A stretch of DNA of 64,000 nucleotides from NCBI GenBank assembly GCA_033060915.1, contig CM065398.1:2457501-2521500 (forward strand), in the 5' to 3' direction. Shown here in pieces: positions 44,403-57,114 of this stretch. Origin of the DNA: Euryodendron excelsum. Its lineage: Eukaryota; Streptophyta; Magnoliopsida; Ericales; Pentaphylacaceae. The translations under genes were made by a program, and so were the position numbers. Under the pieces are notes generated by a model that saw only the letters and a program-made list of their open reading frames with translations, made no database searches and had not been told where the DNA came from. The number at the start of each line of letters is the position of its first letter. Position 1 is the stretch's first letter.

Positions 44403-45127
44403 GCATCTTAATAGAATATATACTTTCTTAGATAAATTTGTAGTAAAAAGATAATGCTGGGACATTGCTCATGGAGTTGTGTGTTTTCAGGTTTACTTGG
44501 TAACTCAATATTTTAAAGTTCTAGTTGGCTCAATATTAATTTTGGGGTCCATTTATCACCGAAAATGCATTTGTTTATTGTACGAAGATACAAGCACCAC
44601 TTTATGATACATAGCTGAATGGCTATGCCATAGATGATTTTGATACTACTTTTGCGGCCATGGTGGTAGGAAAAATAGGCGGTGGGAATATGTATTTGGT
44701 GATGCTGATACCACTGACTTCACTTCAATTGGGTTAGTAGTCATGATAGAATGGTGGTTCCACATCCAATTTCATCCGTAGATAAGCAGTTGGAGAGTTC
44801 AAATTAACACCACCTCACTAAACCAAGAAAAAAAAAAAAACTTTCAACAGCACAATATCAGGGATGAACTATCATATTGGATGACTATTATCTTACAATG
44901 ATATTCTTCTGGAACTTCTTTAATACACAAGCATAACTATTTATCAACAGGGAGATATTAGAAAAAACACTACCAATAAATTTATGATTGACTGATACAA
45001 CAGGGACTTGCTCGTCCCTCTTCTATGACTGGTTAGTTTTGATCAATTTCATATGAGGAATTGAAGGGAGAGAAAGTGAAGAACCAACCCAACAATGCAC
45101 AGTGCCATATGAATTGAACGGTTGTTA

Positions 45128-45195
45128 GAAAACAAAATGTTCACAAAATGAGTGCATTCTAGAAAACAAAATGTTCACAAAATGAATGCATTCTA
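45128..45195. repeat. 34-bp tandem duplication
   Basis: Two copies of a 34-bp unit starting GAAAACAAAATGTTCAC, differing at one base (GAGTGC/GAATGC). Confidence 0.9.
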
Positions 45196-45502
45196 AGGAT
45201 GTGGCTCTTGATAAACAGAGAAGCTAGATAGGTTTTCTGCTGTCAGTTGCAACCAAAGATGATGATGGTGATTGTGATGATCTCTACTTCATCTTTAGGT
45301 CCATACCTTCCTCCTTGTATGATTGAGTGTTCACAACTATATTTTGTATGTGTATGATTGAATGTATATGCTGAAAGTTTGCACCCATGCAAATGCAACA
45401 CATATAAGCCCATTGTGCATGCCAACAAATGCTATAAATGTGCCTAAATATTTCTTGTGTAATTTATTAACCTTCTTATCGGAACTACTTATGTTTGATA
45501 CA

Positions 45503-45862
45503 AGGAATAAAATTTCCATTTGTTACCATCGAAACGGCCGAAATGTTTCTGTTTCCTAATAGACTAAAATGGCACACTAGTGGAATATTGAAACTCTATT
45601 ATTTCCATTAGAACACACCGGAACATATAGAAATGTACCAAAACACAATGCCGAAACAATAAGTTGTGTCAGCACGAATTCAGAATTTTTCATAAATGAT
45701 GTACAATTTTTATTGACAAAATTACAGAAGACTGTGTTTTACAATATAATATTTATCACTTTTAAAATGTACTAGATACATCCCGAAATATTTTTGAAAT
45801 GTTTCCAAAACATTTCTGTGCCAATTGAAACGTCACAGCAAAATGAGATCCTTGGTTTGATA
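45503..45862 (+). repeat. Dispersed repeat family, copy 3
   Basis: Starts GGAATAAAATTTCCATTTG and ends GCAAAATGAGATCCTTGG. Collinear with copy 1 throughout, same orientation. Confidence 0.65.
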
Positions 45863-46207
45863 TTTTGGTGAATTCATATCTTTAATTTGACAAATAATAC
45901 ACTCTATTTTATTGGATGTTTAATTAACAAAACAAAATTGCTCTCACATTTAAAACGCCTCAAATTATTACACAAAAAAAAAAGTACCTTAGATTATTAT
46001 AGTGTGAGACGTGATCTATAGAAGCCTACTCTTATCGTGCCACATTTTAAAGCATGTGGCGTGCCACGTTCCTTTTCTCATTCTTGTTCCACATACCAGA
46101 ACAATCCACATTCCAAGTAACATAGGGTCCACAACAAACTAGCTAACTGGATAAACATGGAATCTTCACCAAGCGCTCCCTTCTTGTTCAAACCAACTTA
46201 AAGTTGT

Positions 46208-46488
46208 TACTCAATAACTTATTCCATACCATTTTATGTGCCTCACTTTCCACTTTTTGAAGTTCTGTTTTATGTATCTTAGTTTCAAAAGTAAAAAATT
46301 TGAATCATACTTTTCTTATATTACCCTTCTTTATATTCATGCAATCATGTTTAAATACAACCCCTATTCCAATGTTTTTTTATTCAAATAAGAAGAAGGG
46401 CATTTTTAATGAATTTATTATTCAAAGATGCTTCCCTTAAGCTTTGTGCATAGTCAACTAAGACAAATAAAATGGGATGGAGGGAGTA
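46208..46488. mobile_element. Stowaway-like MITE
   Basis: The right end GGGATGGAGGGAGTA and diverged left end TACTC...CCATACCATTTTATGTG are inverted, with TA at both outer ends. About 280 bp, AT-rich, non-coding. The CTCCCTCC-type terminus with TA target is the signature of Tc1/mariner-derived Stowaway MITEs. Confidence 0.75.
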
Positions 46489-48660
46489 CTAGGAAAGCCG
46501 TTTTCCTGCGAATTAAGCAACACAACTATTTAAATTTGTTCATAGCAAATAGACAAATAGAATAATTTGTACCAAGCCAAATGATGTAGGAATGGTGAAA
46601 ATTAAACGAGTGGTGAAAGTTTACAAGGCAATGAAGCAACTCCAAGGGCTCATCAAGTCCACTATGCCCCATAATATTCTGGAAGGAACAGGCCTAGACA
46701 CTTGGTCCTATATTCGTGCACACTCCTACATGTATGGAGCAAATCCATTCTACGATGTGTGTTGAGCACACTTGTAACTTTGATTATGCCTCAGAATAAG
46801 GAACTTTCAATAGAGATGAGAATAAGGGACTGTGAAATGATAAGGTATAAGTATGAATATCAAACTCTACTTTTGATGGGATAAATTAGAGCAAAGCCCC
46901 CCTTCCTTTTCAGGACCCATCAAGTGATGAACAAAACTCCATTAGCCGACCACATAGGATACCTTTAGACCTTTGATATGTTTACTTATGCTAGTCTATT
47001 GGCCACTGCATGCACAAATCTAACAATTTCTATGAAATTTTGATGTCTAAAGGTGTAGAGCAAGATCTCCCCTGAGTTAGTTCAAACTCTATTACAGGTT
47101 GACTAAATTTGGGCTATGAATTCCAATAGATTTGAAAAATGGTGAAGCTCTTTCTCATCATTGGACCATAAGTACTTGGCTGTCTGGCTGTCTAAAATCA
47201 TCACCAGTCTGCAAAGAAGTAAATTCCAATTCTGGAAATTAATCTTAGTTCAAGTGCTCAGTCCAAGGACTAGGTCAACCGGTTCCTATAGGATGAGTAG
47301 TGCTACAAGAACAACACAACCTTCCCTTTAGCTATTTGAATTCCAATTCTACAGCAGTCTGTGGTGCCCCACCATTCCTATATAATAATTCATGCTGAGC
47401 AAAGCTCAGACCCAGGTCAGCAGAACAGCATAATCAAAATAAAACATTGAGACTTCTCAGAAAAACCTCAAATTTACGTAAGGTCACTTCAAAACATTAT
47501 CAGATTAGCATAAGTTCTCAATCAAGTCTTGGAAAAATCCTGAAATGAATTGTATATGCCAAACTCTCAAAGCTTTTCAGTGCTCTCTCACTTTAGTAGC
47601 CAAATGGTTAAAATCCTCTGAGCAGATTTTAAGGAGTTGGATCCATTATTAGCTCGAATTCTTGACCATAAATAGCGTTCAAAATACTATTCAATGTTTG
47701 AAATTTTATTCTTAAGGAAGGAGTTGGGCAAACATGCCAACTAGCTGACACTTACACTATAGTGGTAATTTTCAATGTCTACCACATCCCATCCTTAAGC
47801 ATTGGATGTTGAAGCAGTTGAATGACCACTGAAGTTTTGAGTTCTGCAATCATGACTACATGCACAGATCTTGGATACAAAGTTATGAAGACATAACATA
47901 AGTGGGATGAGAAGAGTCGATCCACATGTCAACAAAAAAACGTTGTTGGAGCAGTCTTTTAACCATAATTTGTGTGTGGTTAAGTTAGAGCCAATAGTGA
48001 GGTTATTCAGTTTCAGCAACTCATTTATAGAGAGGAATATGAGCATCCCTTTGTTCTAAGTTGGCTTCAGGGTTGGCTCTAAATTAAGCTGATAAATTCT
48101 AATTCAAAGCCACTCAGTTGATCACAATCCATCAGAAAAGCATGAACAGATGTTACCGCAAATGCAAAGCTCATTCCAACCAAGCAATCAAATTAAGCCT
48201 AACCCACCATCACAACACATTTTGGGGGAAAAAAAAAAAAAAACAATGCATATGCAATACTTTAGAACCAATAAAATAAATGAAATTGACCGAGCTACCA
48301 AGATTACAACACTGATTACAAAAACAAGCATCAATACAGAAAGACCCATATAAAACACAATGCCACTTACTCAATTCAAAAATTCATATAAGCTAGCTAT
48401 AACACATAATAAATGGAAAATTAAAGCTTTAAATTTGCAAAAAAAATTTCAAGTAAACCCACTATATGATCATTGCATTCCATCTTTACAATTTGCTACT
48501 GAACTATCACCATATATATGCTGGGGATATGACTCAGAATAGGGAATACACATGTCAAGAACATGAAATCAGCCCATAGAGCCTGAAAATGATAATTATT
48601 ATACAGAACCATACACAATTGCTACAAAATCTGAATTTAAATAGCTCAGTGAATTGTTAA
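46489..48660. other. Non-coding region
   Basis: AT-rich; short ORFs only, none with a recognisable motif. Confidence 0.4.
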
Positions 48661-48663
48661 TAT

Positions 48664-48900
48664 TCATGTACATGTACATATACATATTAAAATGCAAAAA
48701 AAAAAAAAAAAGGAGAGAGAGAGAGATGGAATTACATGAAGTGAAGGACTGAACAAGAGATTGAAGATCGTTGCGTCCGTAGCAGAGGAGAGAGCGCGAG
48801 TGAGGTTTGAGGGCGAGTATGGAACTCTTCGTTTTCCCCCGATTCGATGATTAGGGCATCGGAGTGCGAAGTGTACTCGCACATCCCGTTTTGTCACTCG
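48664..48900 (-). other. GC-richer segment, possible 5' exon of a minus-strand transcript
   Basis: Minus strand: CG-containing sequence (GCACTCCGATGCC, TCACTCGCGCTCTCTCC, CTACGGACGCAACGATC) with a candidate splice donor CTTCATGTAATTCC followed by a (CT)n/T-rich tract. It looks like a plant 5' leader, and a 77-codon ORF spans it, but no downstream exon is identifiable. Confidence 0.3.
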
Positions 48901-49741
48901 CCGGTACTCGCCGGTGTCGTGGGCTTCATAGGGTTGGCCCGCTATGAAGTTGACACCTATGGGCTGTCCTTGTTGATTTTGTTAATGGATGGGCCCTGAA
49001 CAAAGCTGGCCAACTACCAAGGTCTAGCTCTTTGGCCCAAAAAGAAACAACCACACTCCTTACTCCTCTGCCTCCCTTTATCAAGAAAAAAAGGAAAATA
49101 TTTGAAATGAGATTTGGATTTGGGTAAATGTAAATTGGTCCGGAGTACGAGGAAAACTATTTTATGCTATGTTTTGATATTAAATTTTGTGAAAAGAAAG
49201 AAAAATAAAGTGAAAAAAGCTATAGTTTAATTTTTTTTTTGAGTCAGGAAAATGAGAAAATGATTAAATATTGTCAAAATTTCAATTTTGTGTTTGGTTA
49301 CTCATTTGATTATTTTGTTTCTCTTTCATTTTTCTTTTCCTTGACCAATGCAATATCCAAAATGTTAATTTTGTTAAACCAAACAAGATCTTCTACATTT
49401 TTGTGTGTAATACTGACTCTAATTCATTCATAGTTGAGTATGGGTATAGTTCTAGTAGCATTTCATTTTCCTTTCATTTTTCTTTCTCTTGACAAATGCA
49501 AGATCCACAATATTTTGTTAAATCAAACAAGATCTTGTGCTTTTTGGTGTGTGATCCTGACTCTAATTTAGTCCTAGGATATGGTCATTGTTCTGGTAGG
49601 TCTAGCATGTGGTATTTGATGTAGGTTGCATTATTCCAGTGTGGGACAAAATATAGAAATTGATTTCATGCTCTCTATTAGACCTTGGTCTTTTGGCTTA
49701 TTGGTTAAATTCTCAACAAGTTTTAAGCTCTATTTTTTTTT
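48901..49741. other. Non-coding region
   Basis: Contains an imperfect direct repeat: TTTTTCTTT(T/C)(C/T)CTTGAC(C/A)AATGCAA-type blocks near 49328 and 49477, each followed by AAACAAGATCTT. Otherwise nothing seen. Confidence 0.4.
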
Positions 49742-50112
49742 TAAGGTAATTACACATTACTCCCTTGTGACACATGACTCCTCTGTAATTTAAAAGTGAA
49801 CACATAAACACTTTTTGGTTTGAACTTATCTGCAAAATAAAAAAAAATTCAAAAATTAATAGAAATTTTGTCTCATAGGTATTTTTGTAATTTCATCTCT
49901 CCAAAATGGAACATAAAAAAGATGATTTTATTTTTTTATGTAAAAAAATAAAGGGTCCTTCATATGGTATTTTTGTCATTCCATCAAATCTGTCGTCGTT
50001 CCATCAGTTTTGCAGATGAGTCCAAATTAGAAGGGAGTTATGTGTTCACTTTTAAACCACAGAGGGTCATCTGATTTTCACTCAAACTATAAGGGGTAAA
50101 GTGTAATTACTT
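49742..50112. mobile_element. MITE with long terminal inverted repeats
   Basis: The left arm (GTAATTACACATTACTCCC ... AAAAGTGAACACATAA) is inverted on the right (TTATGTGTTCACTTTTAA ... GGGGTAAAGTGTAATTAC). Arms are about 65-95 bp with mismatches and indels, total about 370 bp, non-coding. T runs on both sides hide any target duplication; superfamily not assigned. Confidence 0.75.
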
Positions 50113-51881
50113 TTTTTTTTTTAATTTTATGTTGGTGTTGTAATTCAGTAGTCTTTCCTAGCTACAACATATATTATTGTTAGATTGTTGGATCCCTCTT
50201 GCTTTTATAATCTAATATTTGCACACTCCTATATAAGAACATGAAAATTTTTACGAAATAGGAATTTTTATAGGTATGTTTATTAAAAGGAAAATCTTAT
50301 TTTTCCTCAAGAAAAAGGAAATGAAATAAATTCTTACAGATTAATTGTTAAATAGAAATTAAAAAATGTAAAGAAGAAAAAAAAAATCCTTAATTTGTCT
50401 CTGTTCCTCATCAAACTAGGTATCCATTCTAAAGTGTGTCCCTGAGTGTGAGGGGGAGCAGGAGCTCAAGGGAAAGTGTTATTTATGAAAATAACTTAAG
50501 AGTGAGAGTGTCTCTAGAGCATGTGTATATATAGTTTAATATATATAACAATAAACATATACACCTATGTATATTTATTTAAATTATTTTAACTTTTCCA
50601 TGCATCAATTTCTTAGGAAAAAAAAAACCTAAATTTATAGTATTTAAAATAAATAAAAGAAGCACAATAATCAAAAAAGTCATTTCTTTACTAATTTCAA
50701 AAGTTTTTATGCATAAACTCAATACATTATATGTTATTTTATGTTTTAATACTATAATAATAAACGTGGCAACTAACTCTTGACTAAACTAGAATTTAAG
50801 TATTTGACTATTTGAGTTGCATCGTTCACTTAGTTGGAAGGATTAAATCAATTAAGTTTATCTATTGCAACCTAGGTGTCATGACTTCAAAATATGAAAA
50901 TAATCTCTCTCAACGCGAGAATAAGACTATATATTTCTGATTCTTCTAAAACTTTGCAGTCATAGAAGCCTCAAGCATTGCACTACTCTTTTATCTCGTA
51001 ACAGTAAGACATCACATGTTGAACCTTAATCTGTATTACCATATGTGTTTTCACAAACTCCAAGACATTGATTCCACTTATAACTGCAATAGAAGCAATG
51101 AGTTTGTGCTATTTTAGCAAGAAAAAAAGTAAATAGAAGAACTAAAAAAAGAATGAAATATAAAGCTTCAGAATTTATTTGTCTGATTGGCAAGGAATTG
51201 GCCACAAAAGCCTCAGTTGGTGGAGGTCAAGGTCCAAAAATGTTGGAATGGATTATCAAGTTTACAAAACTTTCTATTGTTGAGCTAAAAATTAAAAATA
51301 TTAAAATTGAACTACCTATTTTGAAGCTTCATCCATGAGCACTGGTCATGGAGATGAGAAGAATGGTTTCTCAAAATCCACAAAAAATGAGAGGAGAGAC
51401 ACCCAAACCATAATCTTAAAAGACGACAACCCAAAACCGCATAAATGGTGAAAATAAGATAAATCTTGGCACTTAATTATATTGTAAGCTAATGAACATA
51501 AATTCTTCTTTTACAAGAATCACTTCAAACATAAGCTCTCCTTAAATTTTGTTTTCATACCCAAAAAAAAAAAAAAAACTAAAAAAGGAAATAAAAATTA
51601 AAATATAGGAAATGAGAACAATTTTTTTGCGGATTTTGAGGAATCTAAAGTGTAAAATGATGCTTATCATAGTTTAGGACAATGAATAAATTTTTACAAG
51701 GATTTATTTATTCGAGTTGACAGTATGAATGGACTTTTTTTTCAACCTCATAGGCTAATTAAGCATGAATTTCTTGGATGACCTTTTATCCACATTAAGA
51801 TATCAATTTTTTTTTATTTGATGGTTAAGATATCATGTTTAATCCCCATGAAGTTTTATTTTTTGGGGACAGACCCCATGA

Positions 51882-51913
<32 letters not shown>

Positions 51914-53866
51914 TGATAATAGAAACAAGCACAAAGGCAAGAAAACAAAAACTATAGCAAATCAGAAGCAGCAAGCCTTCAAATATTCTCTGGGTTGGCC
52001 GCGAGCCGATATTCTCTGGCGCCATACATATTCTGAGAGGCTAGCCGCCCTTGAGCACAATCTTGACTGCTAATTCGAAGGAATTTAAATAACTTTACAT
52101 AAGGATTAAACCAATATTATTTGGAAAATATTGTTTTCAACCTTTTCACACACTTATTCCAACAATTTTAAGTTGATCCTTGGAGTCTTGGACTAGAGAA
52201 CAAGGTCTATGGTCATCAAACCTGAAATATGGGACATGCTCATCTTTTGTAGGGTACTATGTAAACATTAACTTCAAAAAATGTAAGCCATTGTCTATCT
52301 TGGGATATTTTAATCAATTGGTCCCAAAGCCATTGATCATCTTATAACTTATACAATTTATAGAGGCATCAAATTTAAGGTCCAATTAAAAATTGAAGTC
52401 ACAATTGTTTAATTGAAAGGTACAATGTATAAAACTTTAGGTCATGCATATAATTAAAGGGCTTAACCGTGAGTGTTGTTTTTGTCCATTGAATTTGGTA
52501 GGAGGCAAATGTGCATGAATAGAATTAAATTGCTTAATTAAACACGACACGTGGCTTGTTTAATGGAATAATTACACCATAACTTAAGCAACAATTAATC
52601 AAGAAATAATATCCTTTAATAGCACAAATTTTTTTTAAATAAATAAATAAACCTTGAGCTTTTCATATTCGTTGGGTCTAATGAGCAGGCACCACCTTTT
52701 ATGAGTAATAGTATTCAAAATGAATGTAAATGAGTTTTGTATTACTCCCAAACACATCATTAGTAGTTTTCATTGTTGAGCTTTGTGTACTACACAAACT
52801 GGGTTTTTGAGCACATTAACCTCATCTAATCTTATCTGGATTGAATCAAAACTGGCCAGCTACATTCACCAAGACAGTGTTCGTTTGCTGGTTTATACCA
52901 TCCTGTACAACTACTTATAAAAATTAAGGCCTTGTTTGGTCCTCAGAGGTTGTGGAAGGAAAAACCAAAAAAAAAAAAAAAAACAAAGGAGAAAGAATAG
53001 GAAAACTGATTTCCTTCATATTTTCCTTACCTAATTAATTATAGAAAATCTATAATTAAGTTTGGCTAGATAATTGTCCTCGACTCAAATGAACCTTGTA
53101 TCTTAAGTGGCATAGTAACAAAATTCTCCAATTTATTGAAATCTCCAAAATTTATCCTCTATTTTTATAAAATAAACCAATCATGAAGATATCCTCCATG
53201 TTTTCAGAAGATTTTTACTTTTTTTCAAAATCTCCCAAATATTACAAATAATTTCCACAATTTTCCACAGTATCTTCAATTATCGAAGCAATTATAGAAT
53301 TATGAATCATATTTTTGATTTTTTTTCCAATATAAATCTCTTTAATGATTTTCTTAAAAATTGTTCTCCAAACCATTATGTATATTTTTTCCCAAATAAC
53401 TTCCAATTATGAATTATTTCTGAATCTCGAATTTGTCATTGTTGACCTGGTAAAACAAAATGAATTAATGATTTTCAGTTAAAGATTTGGCTGCATCAAC
53501 TTACACAAAGTATATACTTAATTAAGTAATCCTTGTGCTTTTTAAGTTTTAATTGGTATCCATTTTAATAAAACGTTCACTTCTGTAATAGTTAAATAAT
53601 CGATATCTCTAACTTTATTGGCCTTGAGTGCGTAAATTTGAAAAACTAAGGAAAGTGCTGCAGTATTTTTTTATCACAGCAACTTCATAAATTAATTAAT
53701 TAACCTTGAGAGCATATGGTTAAGTAAAAAAAATTAAAGTTCTCTAGGTTAAGCTGTAAAATGTAGTTTAATAATATATTTGTACTGTTAGTAAGATATG
53801 TAAGGGCACTGATGCAAAATGAATTATGTTAATTAATACAATATGCAGCAGAAGCACAGTATACAC

Positions 53867-53870
<4 letters not shown>
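50113..53870. other. Non-coding AT-rich region
   Basis: No gene supported. AGGCCTTGTTTGGTCC at 52928-52943 resembles a single Tourist-like terminus, but no partner end was found. Confidence 0.4.

Positions 53871-53925
<55 letters not shown>
53871..53925. repeat. (TC)n microsatellite
   Basis: About 27 uninterrupted units. Confidence 0.95.
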
Positions 53926-53930
<5 letters not shown>

Positions 53931-54560
53931 TATTAAGCAAACTCTTGACCTGATTGAGGCATGTTCTCAATTTAGAATCTCCATACAGTCTCTTAGAAAA
54001 CAAGATCAGATCATGGATTGGAGAATATGTCAAACTTGACTTAGTCTCACTTTTTGCAGACTGTCCTATGCCTAAAATCTGTAACATCGTAGGAAATTAA
54101 AGAAGATGAATCCTTCACACAGATGATCATGAGCACATTTTCCAGCCTGACCAATTTGTTGTTCCTCAATATCTTATATCATCGGTCCACAAAATTGTAG
54201 GAGGAAAAGAAAACGAAAAAAAAATAATAATCAGTCACTATATATGACAGACATAAACATGTAGTATTGTTGTTTACATGTAAGCGCCGAAAAATTACTG
54301 CGCTGAATCCTTCTTTTATTTACTTACTCTTTTTTCATAAAGGAACAGATTTGAAAAGAAAATTCTCTCTCACTTGCCTTTTAATGTGAGGAGTATGTTG
54401 TATTTATATTGAATTAGTTACAAGAGATAACAATGAATTTAAAATAGGATAAGAAAGGATAAATGATAATGTTAAGATAAAATAGAATTATGTTAAATTC
54501 AAAATTAATTGTCAGCTACTGGACGTGGTAGGATGAGCTTTATCATTTCACATTATGAAG

Positions 54561-54563
<3 letters not shown>

Positions 54564-54639
<76 letters not shown>
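54564..54639. repeat. (GA)n microsatellite
   Basis: About 37 units. Confidence 0.95.
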
Positions 54640-54642
<3 letters not shown>

Positions 54643-55638
54643 TTCCATGACCAAGATTGCTAAATAGAATAGTCAAGAATAGAACAACTATAATTTATTT
54701 AATGTGAAACACATATTCAAACCTCTGTCTCGACAAAATTTGCTAGCAATGGTTACAAATATATGAGAGACTCATGTCCCAAGTCATGAAACCAAATCTA
54801 GAAAACTATTAGACAGATATTCATACAAGTAAATAAGACCTTCCTGGTCAGTATGGATCACTACATACTCAAAATGTTCAATCAAAACGCAAACCCCTCA
54901 CATGTTTGGCTGGTTGGCTGGTTCTATGAAGTAAGAACAACGAAAAAATAGCTGCGTTTTCATTTTGTAACAATTAGATATATATTTAGTACCAACTATT
55001 GTCTCTAAGATTTAAATTTTATGATGGAAGACCCATCATATATATGGAAGCAAAAAAATTATAACCAAAGGAGAGACTAAAATCAAAGATACCACCATAG
55101 TAGATTAATTATTTTGTTCCGTCAAAACCTAGGATCTTCAAAATATCAGTAAATTAGGATGGTGGTGATGAAATTAGGTAATATACTAGAAATGTTAGTC
55201 ATTCAGATGGTTGATTTCAGAAACATTATTTATCATTACTCGAAACATTTAGGTAATGTTATGATGATTGTTTATATACTTCAAACTATTTCATGATAGG
55301 GTCTCTTACCAACTACCATTTCTTTAGCTTCTTGATCTAATATGATAAAGAAGAACTATGGGGTGGACAATTAACTCAAAACAAATCCTTTTTTTCTTTT
55401 TTTTAAAGTTAGCCAGTGCAAAATTCTTCTGAGAGAAAATTTAAAAAAAAATGTTTTGTTTTGATTTGAGATCATTTATTATAGTTTATCTTTATTGGCT
55501 ATCTCAAGATATTTACATATTGAAGCTCACCGTCATATAAGATTTGAAAATAGTTGTGAGGCTATATAATCCAATGAAAAGCAACAATAAAAGTAATTCC
55601 CAATTCTTGTAAGCTTGCCAACTGCATGTTCCATGCAC

Positions 55639-55640
<2 letters not shown>

Positions 55641-55684
<44 letters not shown>

Positions 55685-55688
55685 AGAG
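55641..55688. repeat. (GA)n microsatellite
   Basis: About 20 perfect GA units, then an interruption (AGAGAGAG) and a CG-rich GTGCGCGCCGGCG stretch. Confidence 0.95.
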
Positions 55689-56213
55689 CGTATGTGCGCG
55701 CCGGCGTTCAAACTTCAAAGATTTAACAGAACAACCTCAAGAACCCAATTTGTCCAGCCAAAGCAATAAATAGAATCTTGATGGTAGGTTACGTAAATCC
55801 CCCCATTCAAGCAAATGAACTTCGATTAATCTTCCAGAAACATACAAAAATGAAACCATATGATATTCCCTAGGAAAATGTGTACACTTCAAAGTGTAAT
55901 AAAAAAAAAAAAGGGATTTGGTAGCTTACAGGCTGTCTGTACAAACCATTTCTGTCCTTTTGACCAATTTTCTTCTTCCTTTTTTTTTTATTTTTTTTTT
56001 TAAGTTTTTGGAAATTGAATAGCCAACTAGCTAGCGAAAGTCTATCTATCTCGTTGTTTGTTCCCTAAGTGGTCAAAACCTTCGTATTTACGCATAAACC
56101 TCAGCTCTCTTTCTCTGTCTCTAAACGTGTATGTAATTTATTTTTTGAAATAATATTGCTGAATAATTAGGGTTTCTATAATGCCTTTCACATTTAATCC
56201 TTCTTGCTAGCTC

Positions 56214-56214
<1 letters not shown>

Positions 56215-56254
<40 letters not shown>
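56215..56254. repeat. Poly-C tract of 40 bases
   Basis: Forty uninterrupted C between CTCT and AATTTT. Exact length may be affected by sequencing or assembly. Confidence 0.9.
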
Positions 56255-56257
<3 letters not shown>

Positions 56258-56296
56258 TTTATATTGCTATTTGCTAATGATGTCAGTTGTTACCCA

Positions 56297-56300
<4 letters not shown>

Positions 56301-56340
<40 letters not shown>
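56301..56340. repeat. (CT)20 microsatellite
   Basis: Twenty perfect units about 46 bp after the poly-C tract. Confidence 0.95.
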
Positions 56341-56343
<3 letters not shown>

Positions 56344-56464
56344 GTCCAATAATGATCGAATCCAATATGTTTGATAATCCTAAAATTGATAATTTTTTTA
56401 ATTATTTTTTACATTAAAATATTTTTATGAAAATATTCATTTAATATGTAATTTATAAGCAAGT

Positions 56465-56640
56465 AGAGGAAGGGGTGGTTGTGGTGGTGGTGAGTGAATA
56501 ATGGCAGCGGCGTTGGTTGTATGGTGGTGTGGTGGTGATAGAGAGTGTGGGTGGTGGCAGTATGGTCATTGCCATAGTGATGGGATGGAAGTTTGGGTGG
56601 TGGTGGTAGGGGAGTGGGGCGTGGGGGAAAGAGGAAATGA
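56465..56640. repeat. GGT/GTGG-rich low-complexity stretch
   Basis: GTGGTGGTGG-type sequence. The minus-strand His/Thr/Pro-rich ORF across it is a composition artefact. Confidence 0.7.
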
Positions 56641-56828
56641 GAGAGTTGTATTGAAAACAAAAACAAAAAAATGAAGACGTTTTTTTTTATCTTTTCAGCA
56701 TCTTGGAAATTGTTTTACGGTTTTTGAAAACTCAAAACATTTTTATTTTCAATTTTCAAAAATTATGAAAATAAAAACAAGAAAACAAAAAAAAAACAAA
56801 AAACAAAAACGTTACAAAACAATGCTTA

Positions 56829-57114
56829 GGCTATGTTTGATGGTTTTCAAAATTTTTTGTTTCTATTTTTCATTTTTTTCAACTTTTTAACAAAAATCAT
56901 GAAAAGTTTGAAAGCACCATGATTTTCATAGAGTTTTAATTTTTGATAGAAAATTATTTTAAATAGTTTTAAAAATAATTCAAAATTGTTTCCTAAAGCT
57001 GAGGTCTTTTAGAAAAAATTATTTAAAATAGTTTAACAAATCAGTTTTCGGATTAGTTTGTAATTTTCTTTTGATAACATTAAATAGTTACCTAAAATGA
57101 AACCAAATGCGCCC
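56829..57114. mobile_element. Possible Tourist-like MITE (diverged)
   Basis: Left end TTA-GGCTATGTTTGATGG and right end CCAAATGCGCCC-TAA are imperfect inverted repeats of the G..C.TTTGG type. The interior is AT-rich. The 3-bp flanks are TTA and TAA, so no exact duplication. Confidence 0.45.

Noticed and set aside
52928..52943. Tourist-like terminus AGGCCTTGTTTGGTCC
   Set aside because: No inverted partner or TAA/TTA duplication found nearby.
53833..54087. ORF with a long Arg-Glu repeat
   Set aside because: Translation of a (TC)n microsatellite.
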